64,000 nucleotides of DNA. It comes from Lysinibacillus fusiformis. GTDB taxonomy: Bacteria; Bacillota; Bacilli; Bacillales_A; Planococcaceae. The position numbers were made by a program, and so were the translations under genes. The DNA is taken from positions 1-64,000 of the forward strand of contig NZ_PDFK01000002.1 in the NCBI RefSeq assembly GCF_002845985.1. Reading direction: 5' to 3'. Below, piece after piece: positions 36,848 through 46,019 of the stretch; the stretch's first letter is position 1; every line of letters begins with the position of its first letter. The notes beneath the pieces are model-generated. The model had not been told where the DNA came from. It saw only the letters and a list, made by a program, of their open reading frames with translations, and did not search any database.

Positions 36848-37175
36848 ATATGCACCTCACTTCTAGTTCATTCGAATATGACCGCTCTATTCGTTATTTC
36901 CTAGTATAAAGATGAAAATGCCACGAGAAAAGCCCTTTTCTGAAAATAAAAATTTGTTGTACATTTTCCTGTCAATCATGTTTTTTGCTATAAAAATGTG
37001 GATAAAGTGCAGTTTCCCACTAAAAAAGAAGATAAATGCATGAAAAAATTAATATTTATGCCGAAATGAACTGTACCTTTTTCAATAATACAATATAATA
37101 GAATGAACATGATTATTTTCCTAACACTTGGTAGGCGAACATAATTTTTTAAAAAAATTTAAAGAGGTGAAGCGC
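36848..37175. promoter_or_regulatory. Divergent promoter region between comGA and the SufR-like gene
   Basis: About 330 AT-rich bases between two divergent genes. A ComK-type AT-box arrangement would be expected before comGA; AAAAGCCCTTTT at 36928-36939 is a poor single candidate (four-base spacer rather than five) and several A- and T-runs flank it. No terminator or RNA motif is seen. Confidence 0.4.
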
Positions 37176-37886
37176 ATGATCCATCCATTGAAAATTACTA
37201 GTACATTAGCCGATGAAACAAGGTACTCTATTTATGAGTACATATTGCAAGAGAAAAAAACAGTCACAGTACAACATATTGCTGATCAATTCGGCATCCA
37301 TCCAAACGTTGCTCGGCTTCATTTAACAAAGCTTTCAGAAATCAATATTATTTCTGCGGACTATGTCAAAACAGGCAAAGGTGGTAGACCTGGACGTGTT
37401 TATAAAGCTTCAGAGAAAGGCGTATCTCTAACATTTCCAAGACGCGATGAAGATCGTTTATTAAAATGGACGATCCAATTAATTGAAGACATTGGACCAT
37501 CTGCCTTAACGAAGTGCCAAGAAATTAGCTACCAAGACGGATACCAGCAAATGAAAAATTATATCAGCGCTGAATTAACATTAAATAATTCTCTATCCTT
37601 CGATGAAAAGCTTCAGCTGTTAACGGACAATGCCGCTTTAATTGGCTATATTCCACAAATTCAACAAACCGAACATGGCAAAAAAGTGACCTTCTCCATC
37701 TTCAATTGTCCTTTCCAGGAGCAACTTACTTCGCATTCTGATATTGTTTGTTCATTACATGAATCCTATTTAAAAGGTCAATTAGATGCATTGTTTACGA
37801 ACAATGAATTTGTGCAAATTGAAAGTATGATACATAATTGCGATTTATGTAAATATGAAATAAACGTGACAGAAATCGAAAGCTAG
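37176..37886 (+). CDS. SufR-like winged-helix regulator with cysteine cluster
   Basis: A 236-aa protein. Residues 1-85 are a winged helix (TLADETRYSIYEYILQ, IADQFGIHPNVARLHLTKL) with the GKGGRPGRVYK wing. The C-terminal half holds Cys178, Cys192, Cys222 and Cys225, the last pair as CDLC. This spacing resembles iron-sulphur-sensing SufR-type repressors, so it may read iron-sulphur status. ATG 37176 follows AGAGGTG. It is transcribed away from comGA. The Fe-S ligand idea is inference. Confidence 0.7.
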   Translation: MIHPLKITSTLADETRYSIYEYILQEKKTVTVQHIADQFGIHPNVARLHLTKLSEINIISADYVKTGKGGRPGRVYKASEKGVSLTFPRRDEDRLLKWTIQLIEDIGPSALTKCQEISYQDGYQQMKNYISAELTLNNSLSFDEKLQLLTDNAALIGYIPQIQQTEHGKKVTFSIFNCPFQEQLTSHSDIVCSLHESYLKGQLDALFTNNEFVQIESMIHNCDLCKYEINVTEIES

Positions 37887-38004
37887 ATTAAAAATCCATT
37901 TGTTTGTCACAAAGACGGAGAAGTTCCAGTTTACAGACACCTTTCATATCATTTATAATGAGTAAGAGATTATTGTGTCGTGGGCAAAAGGAGGGGAAAT
38001 CTTC

Positions 38005-38247
38005 ATGGATAATATGTATAAAGTTATGGCATTCTGGACAGGTATTTTTGCCGTTATGTTCTACCTTGGTGGTATGAACGAGGTATCGCTATTATTCTTA
38101 GGTAATACAGGTTTATTCTTATTATTAGGCTTCTTAAACCTTTCAGAACGTATGTACATGTACATTTTCGGAGCATATTTAACTGTATTCTTCGCTGGCT
38201 TCACGTACTATACAACATTCATTCACGTACCTGGTGGCGGTCATTAA
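38005..38247 (+). CDS. DUF2626 small membrane protein
   Basis: An 80-aa protein with three hydrophobic segments (YKVMAFWTGIFAVMFYLGG, LLFLGNTGLFLLLGFL, YIFGAYLTVFFAGF) and a GGGH end. ATG 38005 is set by the strong AGGAGGGG upstream. Small proteins of this kind lie near yqgX in Bacillales. Function unknown. A terminator follows. Confidence 0.8.
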   Translation: MDNMYKVMAFWTGIFAVMFYLGGMNEVSLLFLGNTGLFLLLGFLNLSERMYMYIFGAYLTVFFAGFTYYTTFIHVPGGGH

Positions 38248-38253
38248 TACAAA

Positions 38254-38295
38254 AAAAATCGCGTATCTCACAACTGCTGAGATACGCTTTTTTAT
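38254..38295. terminator. Bidirectional terminator
   Basis: GCGTATCTCA, a CAACTGC loop and TGAGATACGC are flanked by an A-run and a T-run. It ends the DUF2626 gene on the plus strand and the metallo-hydrolase gene on the minus strand. Confidence 0.88.
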
Positions 38296-38314
38296 GCGCT
38301 TTGGTTATTCCTTT

Positions 38315-38959
38315 TTAAAATCCATTTAAGAAAGGATTTGTCTCCATTTCTGCGCCTACTGTTGTATAATTTCCGTGTCCAGGATAAATAATAGTATCCT
38401 CGGGTAATGTCAACAATTTGTGATGAATGGATGCTAATAATACTTTTGTTGAGCCACCTACTAAATCTGTACGTCCCACACCTTGTTCAAATAACGTATC
38501 TCCAACAATGGCAAAACCGTCATTATCAAAAACATAAGAAATACTACCAGGTGAATGTCCAGGCGTAAAAACAGCTTGGAAAGCAAAATTACTGATCTCA
38601 AATAGCTGTTCTTCTTTAATAATTGTGTCTTGCGCTGGTGCTGCTACCCTATAATCTGGTAATGCAGCATATTTACTAGAGCCATTCTTCGTTGGATCTC
38701 CTAGCCAGCTAACTTCCTTTTCATGAATCCATACAGGAATATCAAACACTTCGCGTACAGCATCTACAGCCCCTATATGATCAAAATGGGCATGTGTTAA
38801 AAAGATAGCAAGTGGTTTTAAGCCATTGCTACGAATTGTTTTAATAAGACGCTCTGCTTCCTCACCTGGATCAAATATAATACATTCTTTTTCTTTATTC
38901 GATACGATATAGCAATTCGTTTGAACAGGTCCAAGAGAATAACTTCGTACGTTCATCAT
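38315..38959 (-). CDS. MBL-fold metallo-hydrolase (YqgX-like)
   Basis: A 214-aa metallo-beta-lactamase-fold hydrolase of the glyoxalase II branch. The metal ligands are in THAHFDHIG near 57, FTPGHSPGS near 134, GDTLF near 154 and YPGHG near 195. ATG 38959 follows GAGGTGA. Glyoxalase-II-like proteins cleave thioesters such as S-lactoyl-thiols. Gene order matches B. subtilis yqgX. Confidence 0.9.
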   Translation of the reverse strand: MMNVRSYSLGPVQTNCYIVSNKEKECIIFDPGEEAERLIKTIRSNGLKPLAIFLTHAHFDHIGAVDAVREVFDIPVWIHEKEVSWLGDPTKNGSSKYAALPDYRVAAPAQDTIIKEEQLFEISNFAFQAVFTPGHSPGSISYVFDNDGFAIVGDTLFEQGVGRTDLVGGSTKVLLASIHHKLLTLPEDTIIYPGHGNYTTVGAEMETNPFLNGF

Positions 38960-39128
38960 AGTGATCACCTCAACTTTCTATTATACAGGCTTTGCCACAA
39001 TTTGACGATAAATGTTCATAGTTTACGCTATTTTAGTTCTCGACAAAAACAAACAGAACGTTTACAATTAAGGAGGAATATTGTTTGCGACATTCATTTT
39101 CTGATGTCGAAAGGAGTGTCTATTTTTA

Positions 39129-39308
39129 ATGAACTTATTAATGGTTATTTTTGGTCTAGTAGCGATTTTAGCTGTAGTTGGTACATTCCAAGCAATTAAA
39201 GAAAAGAACCTATTAAGCGTTGTTTTCAACTTATTAAGTGCCGCTGTATTTGGATGGTTCGTCATCATGACGATTGTTCACAGTGGGTATCCACCACAAT
39301 TACACTAA
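39129..39308 (+). CDS. DUF2759 small membrane protein
   Basis: A 59-aa ORF (MNLLMVIFGLVAILAVVGTF) with two membrane segments separated by a short charged loop (KEKN). AAAGGAG lies upstream at a rather long 12-base spacing. It resembles the DUF2759 family found next to yqgX-like genes. Role unknown. Confidence 0.75.
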   Translation: MNLLMVIFGLVAILAVVGTFQAIKEKNLLSVVFNLLSAAVFGWFVIMTIVHSGYPPQLH

Positions 39309-39323
39309 AATTCAGACAAAAAG

Positions 39324-39356
39324 GAGCAGTCTCCCTAGAGATTGCTCTTTTTTTGT
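39324..39356. terminator. Terminator after the DUF2759 gene
   Basis: GAGCAGTCT and AGATTGCTC pair with one mismatch around CCCTAG, followed by seven T on the plus strand, just before the convergent tyrS end. Confidence 0.8.
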
Positions 39357-39361
39357 ATTTA

Positions 39362-40576
39362 TTATTTATTTAATTTAAGAAATCGTTTCTTACCAATTTG
39401 AATGACATCATCATTCATTAGTACAAGTGATAAATCATCCATCACTATTTTTTCTCCATTCAAGGATACTCCATTTTGCTTGATTAACCGCAGAAATTCA
39501 CTCTTACTATGAATATAATCCATTGCCACTAGTTGTGGGATAATATCCACTATTCTTTCCTTATCAATTTCTAGGAGCAGTATAGGAATATTTTTTGGTA
39601 TTTCCTTTCTTTGAAATGCAGCTTGGAAATAGGATTTAGCTTCCTCCATTGCTGTAGTCCCATGGTATAATGCCGTTATAATTTCTGCTAACTGTAATTT
39701 TACATCACGGGGATTCTCTCCCATTTGCAGTCTATCTTGAATGGTTTGCACTTGTAGTGGATGCTCATCTGTTGCTAGTTCAAAATATTTGATGAGTAAG
39801 GCATCTGGTACTTCCATTACCTTTTTAAACATGACCTCTGGCGCTTCACTGACACCAATATAATTGCCAAGGCTCTTACTCATTTTTTCAATGCCATCTA
39901 AACCTTCGAGTAATGGCATAAAAATGGCAATTTGTTTTTCTAACCGCCGTTGCTTTTGTAAGGTGCGGCCCATTAAAATATTGAATGTTTGATCTGTTCC
40001 CCCTAATTCAATATCGGCCTGTAGCTCTACCGAATCATATGCTTGCATAAGCGGGTAGAAAAATTCGTGGATGCCAATTGGTATTTGCTGACGGTACCGT
40101 TTTTGAAAGTCCTCACGTTCTAACAGTCGAGCAACGGATGTCGTGGCTGCCAGCTGAATGACTTCTTCAAATGACAGCTTTGCTAACCATTCACTATTGA
40201 AACGAATAGTTGTCTTGTTCATATCTATCACTTTAAAAATTTGCTCACAGTATGTTTTAGCGTTTTGCTTGACCATGTCATCACTTAACGCGACACGGCC
40301 TTTTGCTTTACCCGTTGGATCACCAATACGCCCTGTAAAATCACCGATAACAATGACCGCCTGATGCCCTAAATCCTGCATTTGCTTTATTTTCCGTAGA
40401 ACGACTGCATGCCCTAAATGAATATCCGGCGCGGACGGATCAAGCCCTAACTTAATGATTAAAGGCTTCTGCTCCTTATAGGATCGCTCTAATTTTTCGA
40501 GTAATTCCTGCTCATCAACGATTTGATGAGCCCCCTTCTTAATTATCGCTAATTGCTCTTTTGGTGTTAAAAACAT
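39362..40576 (-). CDS. tyrS: Tyrosyl-tRNA synthetase
   Basis: A 404-aa class I aminoacyl-tRNA synthetase. The HIGH-like DIHLGHAVVLRKI is near 50, the tyrosine pocket ELGGTDQTFN near 190 and KMSKSLGN near 230; a C-terminal S4 RNA-binding domain begins near 335 (FLRLIKQNGVSLNGEK). It looks like the TyrZ type. ATG 40576 follows AGGAG at nine bases; the ATG at 40585 overlaps that site. It is controlled by the T-box leader upstream. Confidence 0.95.
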   Translation of the reverse strand: MFLTPKEQLAIIKKGAHQIVDEQELLEKLERSYKEQKPLIIKLGLDPSAPDIHLGHAVVLRKIKQMQDLGHQAVIVIGDFTGRIGDPTGKAKGRVALSDDMVKQNAKTYCEQIFKVIDMNKTTIRFNSEWLAKLSFEEVIQLAATTSVARLLEREDFQKRYRQQIPIGIHEFFYPLMQAYDSVELQADIELGGTDQTFNILMGRTLQKQRRLEKQIAIFMPLLEGLDGIEKMSKSLGNYIGVSEAPEVMFKKVMEVPDALLIKYFELATDEHPLQVQTIQDRLQMGENPRDVKLQLAEIITALYHGTTAMEEAKSYFQAAFQRKEIPKNIPILLLEIDKERIVDIIPQLVAMDYIHSKSEFLRLIKQNGVSLNGEKIVMDDLSLVLMNDDVIQIGKKRFLKLNK

Positions 40577-40699
40577 ATGAAACATCTCCTTGTAATATTA
40601 AATATTAATATTGCAAGCTCTATAAGAGTTCACTAATCAACTACGCCTCAGCGTAAGAGGACGGCCAAATCAAGATAAACACTTGGGCTGTAAAGGCAT

Positions 40700-40985
40700 A
40701 AAAAAAGCCCTTAGGACTAATCCTAAGGACGTTCATGAACGTGTTACCACCTTTTTTCGAGAGCTATTCACACAGCCCTCCTCAATAAGTACAGCCATAG
40801 CGATACTTTTGCAATGATTACGGATGCAACCCCGTCGTAGCCTACTAAAATTTCGGTACGCAGCTCCAAGATGTATTCACTTTAATATCCCTTGCGCCTC
40901 TCAGCAACCGGCTACTCTCTGTCAGTTCGATTAAAGCTACTCGTTCTTTTCCATGCCTTTCACTCTTATACTCCGAAATGCAAAA
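40700..40985 (-). promoter_or_regulatory. Tyrosine T-box riboswitch of tyrS
   Basis: On the minus strand the leader contains the T-box AAGGTGGTAACACG (40753-40740) and then a terminator stem CCTTAGGATTAGTCCTAAGG with a seven-T run (to 40701). The proposed specifier is TAC, read in GTGAA-TAC-ATC at 40880-40870. It fits tyrosine and sits in the same frame of bases as the TGG specifier of the trp leader. Uncharged tRNA-Tyr should favour antitermination. Confidence 0.92.
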
Positions 40986-41053
40986 ACAAATCTTCGTTAT
41001 GCAGATATTTAAATTTATTATAATTGCTTATAGTAATTTGTCAATCAAAAAAG

Positions 41054-41085
41054 AAAAGAGAGACCTCAACTTGAGATCTCTCTTT
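41054..41085 (-). terminator. Terminator of the lipoteichoic acid synthase gene
   Basis: AAAAGAGAGA-CTCAA pairs with TTGAG-TCTCTCTTTT directly after the stop codon, followed on the minus strand by TTTTCTTTTTT. Confidence 0.85.
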
Positions 41086-41087
41086 TG

Positions 41088-42983
41088 TTATTTGACGGAA
41101 TCCTGTTTTAAATTACCTGTCTTTTCATCATAGAAACGTAGCAGGTCTCCATTTATGATAGCATCGGAATTTTCCAGCTCCATTGTCGCACGATCAGCAT
41201 ATGACTGGCATGGCTCACCATCTATTTCTTCACCAGTTGCTTTGTCATAGCAAGCTTCTCCAGCATAAACATATTTATCTGTTATAAAGCGTCCATCACG
41301 GAAGACAACAAAATCCTCATGCTCTGGAGAGAATAAATCTGCACCCATTTGCATGTCTTTTGACGTTTCAACGCCAAGAAGATGTAAGATTGTTGGACGT
41401 AAATCCATTTGCCCTGAAATCTCTTTCATTTCTTTACCATCGTCAGATCCTGGGATATGGATGAATAAAGGCACTTCTTGAAGCAATGCATTGTCCATTG
41501 GTGTAATTTGTTCTTTTCCTAAATATTGTGCCATCGCTTTATTATGGTTTTCAGAAATACCATAATGGTCTCCATACATTACGATAATAGAGTTATCATA
41601 AACACCTTGATCTTTTAACTCTTGGAAGAAGTCTTTTAAAGCTTCATCCATATAACGTACTGTTTGGAAGTAACGATTTAATGTACCTGAATTTGAATCA
41701 TATTCAGGAATCATAATATCTTCAGGATCCAAAGTGAATGGATAGTGGTTCGTTAACGTAATTAATCTTGAATAGAATGGCTGTGGCATGTCTTTCATTA
41801 AAGCAGCAGATTGCTCTAAGAATGGTGTATCTTTCATACCCCAGTTGACAGCTTGCCCTTCTTCAACCGTATATGAATCTATATCGTAGAATTTATTAAT
41901 TTTTAACGATTGATACATGATATCACGGTTCCAGAATGATTTATTATTCGGGTGCATGACATTTGTAAAGTAGCCATTTTCTCCAAGGCGTTCAGCCATT
42001 GAATTATACGTATTTCCACCATGCGTGAAGAATACAGCGCCACGACCTAATCCAAACAATGAGTTTTCAACAATAAACTCTGAGTCAGATGTTTTTCCTA
42101 AGCCTGTTTGGTGATAGAAGTTACTGAAATAATACGTATCTTTATCTTTTGTTAAAGAGTTTAAGAATGGCGTAATTTCATGACCATTCATATCATTATT
42201 GATGACAAAGTTTTGTAAAGACTCCATCGACACAACAATTAAGTTGCGACCTTTATATTTCCCAAACATCTCTGGGTTAACGGCAGCCTGATTAGAACGC
42301 ACATAGTTGTTTACTTCAACTAATTCACTGCCATCCGCTAATGCACGTTGAGCAGATGATTTAGTTTGAATATAAATATCATACAAATGGTAATTGTACG
42401 TACCAATATTTTTCACTAATAATTCGCGGTCAAAACTACGTGTTAATAATTGTGGACGCTCTGTTTCAGCTAATCCTAAGTTTAAAAATGAAATTGCGAC
42501 TGCTAATACAAAAAATGCACGTCGGAATTCAATATTCACTTTAAATGCTTCTTTCATTTTCGGTAAAAATTTATTCGCTAAGATTAAAATAGCGACATCA
42601 ACGAAATATAATACATCCCATGGCTCAACAATGGCTGCTACTGATGTTCCTAAGTCACTGAAATTACTTGTTTGGAATAATACTGGTAGCGTAATAAAGT
42701 CATTGTAGAATCGATAGAACGCTACATTTCCGTATAAAACAATGGATAAAATAACGCTGACCGTAATCAGATAACGATTTCTAGCTTTTGCTGATTTAAA
42801 GAATAGTGATAAACCATACGTAAATAGCAAGAAGCTTAATGGATTAATAAACAAAATAAATTGTTGCATTGCATTTTCAATTTTCATCTCAAAGCTTGTG
42901 TGGTAAACAATGACCGTTTTGATCCATGTTGCTATAATTGCTAGTATCATAAATGAATGTTTAGGCCACTTTATTGATTTCAT
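41088..42983 (-). CDS. ltaS: Lipoteichoic acid synthase-type sulfatase (LtaS/YqgS family)
   Basis: A 631-aa protein with five N-terminal membrane helices (to about 200) and an extracellular sulfatase-fold domain. The metal and nucleophile motifs are ESLQNF near 255, GKTSDSEF with the catalytic Thr near 297, and YGDHYG near 475. It transfers glycerol phosphate from phosphatidylglycerol to the growing lipoteichoic acid chain, or primes it. ATG 42983 is preferred, with GGGAGG nine bases upstream. By position it matches B. subtilis yqgS, so it could be one of several paralogues. Confidence 0.9.
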   Translation of the reverse strand: MKSIKWPKHSFMILAIIATWIKTVIVYHTSFEMKIENAMQQFILFINPLSFLLFTYGLSLFFKSAKARNRYLITVSVILSIVLYGNVAFYRFYNDFITLPVLFQTSNFSDLGTSVAAIVEPWDVLYFVDVAILILANKFLPKMKEAFKVNIEFRRAFFVLAVAISFLNLGLAETERPQLLTRSFDRELLVKNIGTYNYHLYDIYIQTKSSAQRALADGSELVEVNNYVRSNQAAVNPEMFGKYKGRNLIVVSMESLQNFVINNDMNGHEITPFLNSLTKDKDTYYFSNFYHQTGLGKTSDSEFIVENSLFGLGRGAVFFTHGGNTYNSMAERLGENGYFTNVMHPNNKSFWNRDIMYQSLKINKFYDIDSYTVEEGQAVNWGMKDTPFLEQSAALMKDMPQPFYSRLITLTNHYPFTLDPEDIMIPEYDSNSGTLNRYFQTVRYMDEALKDFFQELKDQGVYDNSIIVMYGDHYGISENHNKAMAQYLGKEQITPMDNALLQEVPLFIHIPGSDDGKEMKEISGQMDLRPTILHLLGVETSKDMQMGADLFSPEHEDFVVFRDGRFITDKYVYAGEACYDKATGEEIDGEPCQSYADRATMELENSDAIINGDLLRFYDEKTGNLKQDSVK

Positions 42984-43176
42984 TCCTAACATCCTCCCTA
43001 CTTCCTTACAAAAAAATAATAATTTTTTACATTTTGTTACGGAAACAAAATATATCTTAATCCTTTTTTAACAGATAATCAACACATATCTTTTGGAAAT
43101 TTTTTTCTCCGCGCTCTTTTTATGCACCAGACATCTATATATACGTTTTGGAATGTAAAAAGTTTCTTAAAAACAT

Positions 43177-43204
43177 AAAAACAGCGGAAATCCACTGTTT
43201 TTAA
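43177..43204 (-). terminator. Terminator of the yqgQ-like gene
   Basis: AAAACAG-GGA and TCC-CTGTTTT pair around a short loop; a T-rich tail follows on the minus strand. The rest of the gap 42984-43263 is AT-rich and holds the promoter of the upstream-lying ltaS gene; I see nothing else in it. Confidence 0.65.
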
Positions 43205-43263
43205 GAATATTACATACTTGTTACATTATTTTCACAATACTCCATTACATTATATTTTAAACA

Positions 43264-43473
43264 TTACTTTTTATTTTCTTCCATACGAAGTTTTGTTGTT
43301 TCTTGTCGAATGAGTAACAATGCCATTTGATAGTCTTTTATGTCTAGTACATTTGCTTTATAGAGCTCACGTATTTCATCCTCCATTAACATCAAATCGC
43401 CAATGGGATCACGTGTATAAATAAAAGTACCATATGTTTTCAAAAGTTCATAAATATCTAACATTTTATCCAT
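43264..43473 (-). CDS. yqgQ: YqgQ family protein
   Basis: A 69-aa helical protein (YELLKTYGTFIYTRDPIGD, MALLLIRQETTKL) matching the small YqgQ family of Bacillales, function unknown. AGGAG lies nine bases before ATG 43473. It overlaps the cyclo-ligase gene by eight bases, so the two are co-translated. Confidence 0.85.
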   Translation of the reverse strand: MDKMLDIYELLKTYGTFIYTRDPIGDLMLMEDEIRELYKANVLDIKDYQMALLLIRQETTKLRMEENKK

Positions 43474-44059
43474 TTTCGCTCGCTCCTCGTTGTGCTAGAC
43501 AATCAATACGATCTGTCGGTGTCATAATGATGTCTACTGGGCAATCATGCTCCTCGGCTGGGACACAATCAATGATTTGCTCATCAAAGAGCAGCGACAT
43601 CAGCTTCCCTTTTTTATAGTTTAATACATAGCGGTCATAATAACCACCGCCATAGCCGATTCGATAGCCATTACGGTCAAAAACAACGCCAGGCACAAGG
43701 ATGACATCCATGTCATTTGCGTCAACTAACTCACATCTTGCTGGAATAGGCTCACGCAAATGCATATATACAGTTTCAAGCTGGGCAAATGAATCAATAA
43801 TGTAAAATGACATTGCTCTTGTTTTTGGATGACATTTCGGAACAGCGACCTTTTTACCAAGTCGCCATAATTCTTCAATTAAAAGAATGGTGTCGACTTC
43901 TGGCTTATTTGAAATGGTCATGCCAATTATATTTGCTTCTATTATATATGATTCCTGTAGCACCTTTTTTACGATAGCTAATGATTGATATTGATAAGCT
44001 TCATCAGTCATTGTCGCAAGAGCTTGTCGCATCTTATTTCGTAATGTTGTTTTATCCAT
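43466..44059 (-). CDS. 5-formyltetrahydrofolate cyclo-ligase
   Basis: A 197-aa enzyme converting 5-formyl-THF and ATP to 5,10-methenyl-THF. The hallmark GYRIGYGGGYYDRY is near 132-145, with VPGVVFDRNG just before it. AGGAGGT precedes ATG 44059. It corresponds to B. subtilis yqgN and lies next to rpmG as there. Confidence 0.95.
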   Translation of the reverse strand: MDKTTLRNKMRQALATMTDEAYQYQSLAIVKKVLQESYIIEANIIGMTISNKPEVDTILLIEELWRLGKKVAVPKCHPKTRAMSFYIIDSFAQLETVYMHLREPIPARCELVDANDMDVILVPGVVFDRNGYRIGYGGGYYDRYVLNYKKGKLMSLLFDEQIIDCVPAEEHDCPVDIIMTPTDRIDCLAQRGASENG

Positions 44060-44125
44060 CCAGGCTACCTCCTATATCATCATACTTCGTATCCTTATAC
44101 CCGAAATGATTTCATAAAATGTAGA

Positions 44126-44153
44126 AAGCCAAAACCACTTGTGGTTTTGGCTT
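44126..44153 (-). terminator. Terminator of rpmG
   Basis: AAGCCAAAACCAC and GTGGTTTTGGCTT form a near-perfect stem with a tiny loop just after the L33 gene. The T-tail on the minus strand is weak. Confidence 0.65.
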
Positions 44154-44162
44154 AATGAGCGA

Positions 44163-44312
44163 TTACTTAGTTTCACGGTGAAGAGTGTATTTCTTCTCGC
44201 GAGAGCAATATTTTTTAAGTTCAAGACGCTCTGGATTGTTACGCTTGTTCTTTTTAGAAATGTAGTTACGTTCGCCGCAATCTGTGCAAGCTAAAGTAAT
44301 GTTTACGCGCAT
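44163..44312 (-). CDS. rpmG: 50S ribosomal protein L33
   Basis: A 49-aa ORF too short for most cut-offs: [20 protein letters not shown], then the basic [17 protein letters not shown] and end HRETK. Cys9, Cys12 and Cys36 are part of the usual zinc-binding set; where the fourth Cys would lie there is Arg or Glu (YCSREKKY), so this is probably a partly zinc-free form. GGGAGGG lies upstream. Confidence 0.95.
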   Translation of the reverse strand: MRVNITLACTDCGERNYISKKNKRNNPERLELKKYCSREKKYTLHRETK

Positions 44313-44471
44313 CATTAACCCTCCCACTCTATATCAAGAATTAAAATTTGAGCATGATTTATACGACTAACCTATTATAACATAAACTGAAAAAAAATCT
44401 ACCTTCATTTCATATTAAGTTTGCATATGGTAAAATATCTTATAATTACATACTACATTGAGGTGAAACTA

Positions 44472-44915
44472 TTGGATTTATCCATCTTACTAATGAGTAT
44501 CGGCATAATTTTAATCATCCTATCGTTCTTTTTCAAAAATAGCTCGAAAAAAATCGAAAAAGATGTCGAAGAATTATCCATCTCGATCTTCCAAGAAACA
44601 AATAATTTAAAGCGTCGCCTAAAAATTGTCGAGGAAGAACTTTTATTAGAGCCTGAATTCCAAGTGAAATCAACATCAGCTCCGAGTCAAAAAGGACAAA
44701 ACCCTAAAGTTCAACAAGTCATGCAAGCTGTTCAACAGGCTGCACAAGCGTCAAAAATTGCACAAACGACAACCCAAGTCAAACCGATTCATCAAATTAT
44801 TGTTAGTCAGGTGCTCGAATTAAATAAACAAGGTCTTTCTGTAGCTGATATCAGTATTCGTTCTAATTTAACAGAAGAGCAAGTTCGTCAAGTCATTGCA
44901 AATGGAGGTCGATAA
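44472..44915 (+). CDS. Single-pass membrane protein with C-terminal helix-turn-helix-like end
   Basis: A 147-aa protein starting at TTG 44472 (GAGGTGAAACTA before it). One membrane helix (LLMSIGIILIILSFFF) is followed by a coiled coil (KIEKDVEELSISIF), a Gln-rich linker and a C-terminal LSVADISIRSNLTEEQVRQVI segment like a small helix-turn-helix. I do not recognise a characterised family. It is followed closely by the MltG-domain-like gene and probably cotranscribed. Confidence 0.7.
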   Translation: MDLSILLMSIGIILIILSFFFKNSSKKIEKDVEELSISIFQETNNLKRRLKIVEEELLLEPEFQVKSTSAPSQKGQNPKVQQVMQAVQQAAQASKIAQTTTQVKPIHQIIVSQVLELNKQGLSVADISIRSNLTEEQVRQVIANGGR

Positions 44916-44918
44916 GTG

Positions 44919-45401
44919 ATGAACAAGTCCGCCATCCGCGCATTTGGCATTGCCATTTTTCTTGTCGGAGCTTTGCTAGCACTCTCCAGTCGCTTTGATG
45001 TAAATATTGGTCTCCCTACTAAAGAAGCTGGCAATCTGCAACAGGTAGAACAACTGCAAGATAAGCTAAACAAGGCCAACCAAGAAATTGCCTCGTTAAA
45101 GGGACAATTAAAGCCAGTACATACAACAGAAGAAACGTCTACGACAGATTCTGATGAACAAGCCGTTGAAGAAACAAACGGTGATGTGACAAAGATGACA
45201 TTGCAATTATACAGTGGAATCACACCCTATATTGTGGCACAAAAGCTTGAAGACGGCGGCATTATTACCAATAGTGTTGAAATGGAGTTACTACTCGCTA
45301 ACGCAAAATATGCCCGCAGCTTACAAATCGGCTCCTATGAAGTCAATTCTTCCATGTCTTTAGAAGAAATTGCTAAGTTAATTACAGGCAAAAAGCAGTA
45401 A
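44919..45401 (+). CDS. Membrane protein with MltG/YceG LysM-like domain
   Basis: A 160-aa protein with an N-terminal membrane helix, a coiled-coil (QQVEQLQDKLNKANQEI), an acidic linker and a C-terminal domain like the LysM-type part of MltG (SGITPYIVAQKLEDGGII, LQIGSYEVNSSMSLEEI). The catalytic MltG domain is absent. It may bind peptidoglycan outside the membrane. GGAGG precedes ATG 44919. Confidence 0.7.
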   Translation: MNKSAIRAFGIAIFLVGALLALSSRFDVNIGLPTKEAGNLQQVEQLQDKLNKANQEIASLKGQLKPVHTTEETSTTDSDEQAVEETNGDVTKMTLQLYSGITPYIVAQKLEDGGIITNSVEMELLLANAKYARSLQIGSYEVNSSMSLEEIAKLITGKKQ

Positions 45402-45405
45402 CCTA

Positions 45406-45439
45406 AAAAGCTGTCGTCACATTAGACGACAGCTTTTTT
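45406..45439. terminator. Bidirectional terminator
   Basis: AAAAGCTGTCGT and ACGACAGCTTTTTT around CACATTAG. It lies between convergent genes and has A- and T-runs on both sides. Confidence 0.9.
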
Positions 45440-45446
45440 GCGGCCA

Positions 45447-46019
45447 TTACGCTATACTATCGAGGAAGGCTTGCATCATGATATTGCCTTCTTTTGTGCC
45501 GATTGATTCTGGGTGAAACTGCAGACCATAAAGAGGATAATTCTTATGTTGAATGGCCATAATCTCCCCATCATCACCGGCTGTTGCAATTATGTTAAAA
45601 TCCTTATGCAATGTCCTTGCTTCAATAATTAAAGAATGATAACGCATTACTTCAATATCACCCTTTATTCGCTTAAATAAACCTGTTTGCTCGTATTGTA
45701 ATGGTGACAGCTTTCCATGCATAATATTTTGGGCCTGCACAATATTGGAGCCAAAAGCCTGCCCAATCGATTGATGGCCAAGGCATATACCTAAAATGGG
45801 GAAATTTTGATACAGTTCCTTGATGACAGCTACCGTGATACCTGCTTCAGCAGGTGTTCCTGGTCCAGGAGATAAAATGATGGCTTCAGGCGACATTTCT
45901 TGAATTTCTTCTATTGTAATAGCATCATTTCGCACGACTTTAACGTTTTTTCCCAGCACGCTGATTTGTTGAAATAGGTTATAAGTAAAGGAATCATAAT
46001 TATCGATTAATAAAATCAT
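45447..46019 (-). CDS. trpG: Anthranilate/aminodeoxychorismate synthase glutamine amidotransferase
   Basis: A 190-aa class I glutamine amidotransferase giving ammonia to component I. Motifs are SPGPGTPAEAG near 50, catalytic Cys in GICLGHQSIGQ near 78, and the His-Glu in LQFHPESIGT near 172. It overlaps trpE at ATGA. Such subunits often serve both tryptophan and folate synthesis; the trp-type T-box upstream argues for tryptophan as at least one role. Confidence 0.92.
   Translation of the reverse strand: MILLIDNYDSFTYNLFQQISVLGKNVKVVRNDAITIEEIQEMSPEAIILSPGPGTPAEAGITVAVIKELYQNFPILGICLGHQSIGQAFGSNIVQAQNIMHGKLSPLQYEQTGLFKRIKGDIEVMRYHSLIIEARTLHKDFNIIATAGDDGEIMAIQHKNYPLYGLQFHPESIGTKEGNIMMQAFLDSIA

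Noticed and set aside
36928-36939. ComK box before comGA
   Set aside because: AAAAGCCCTTTT has a four-base spacer and no clear second half; not strong enough to list as a binding site.
44888-45223. Minus-strand 111-aa ORF opposite the MltG-like gene
   Set aside because: Serine- and cysteine-rich antisense shadow without ribosome-binding site.
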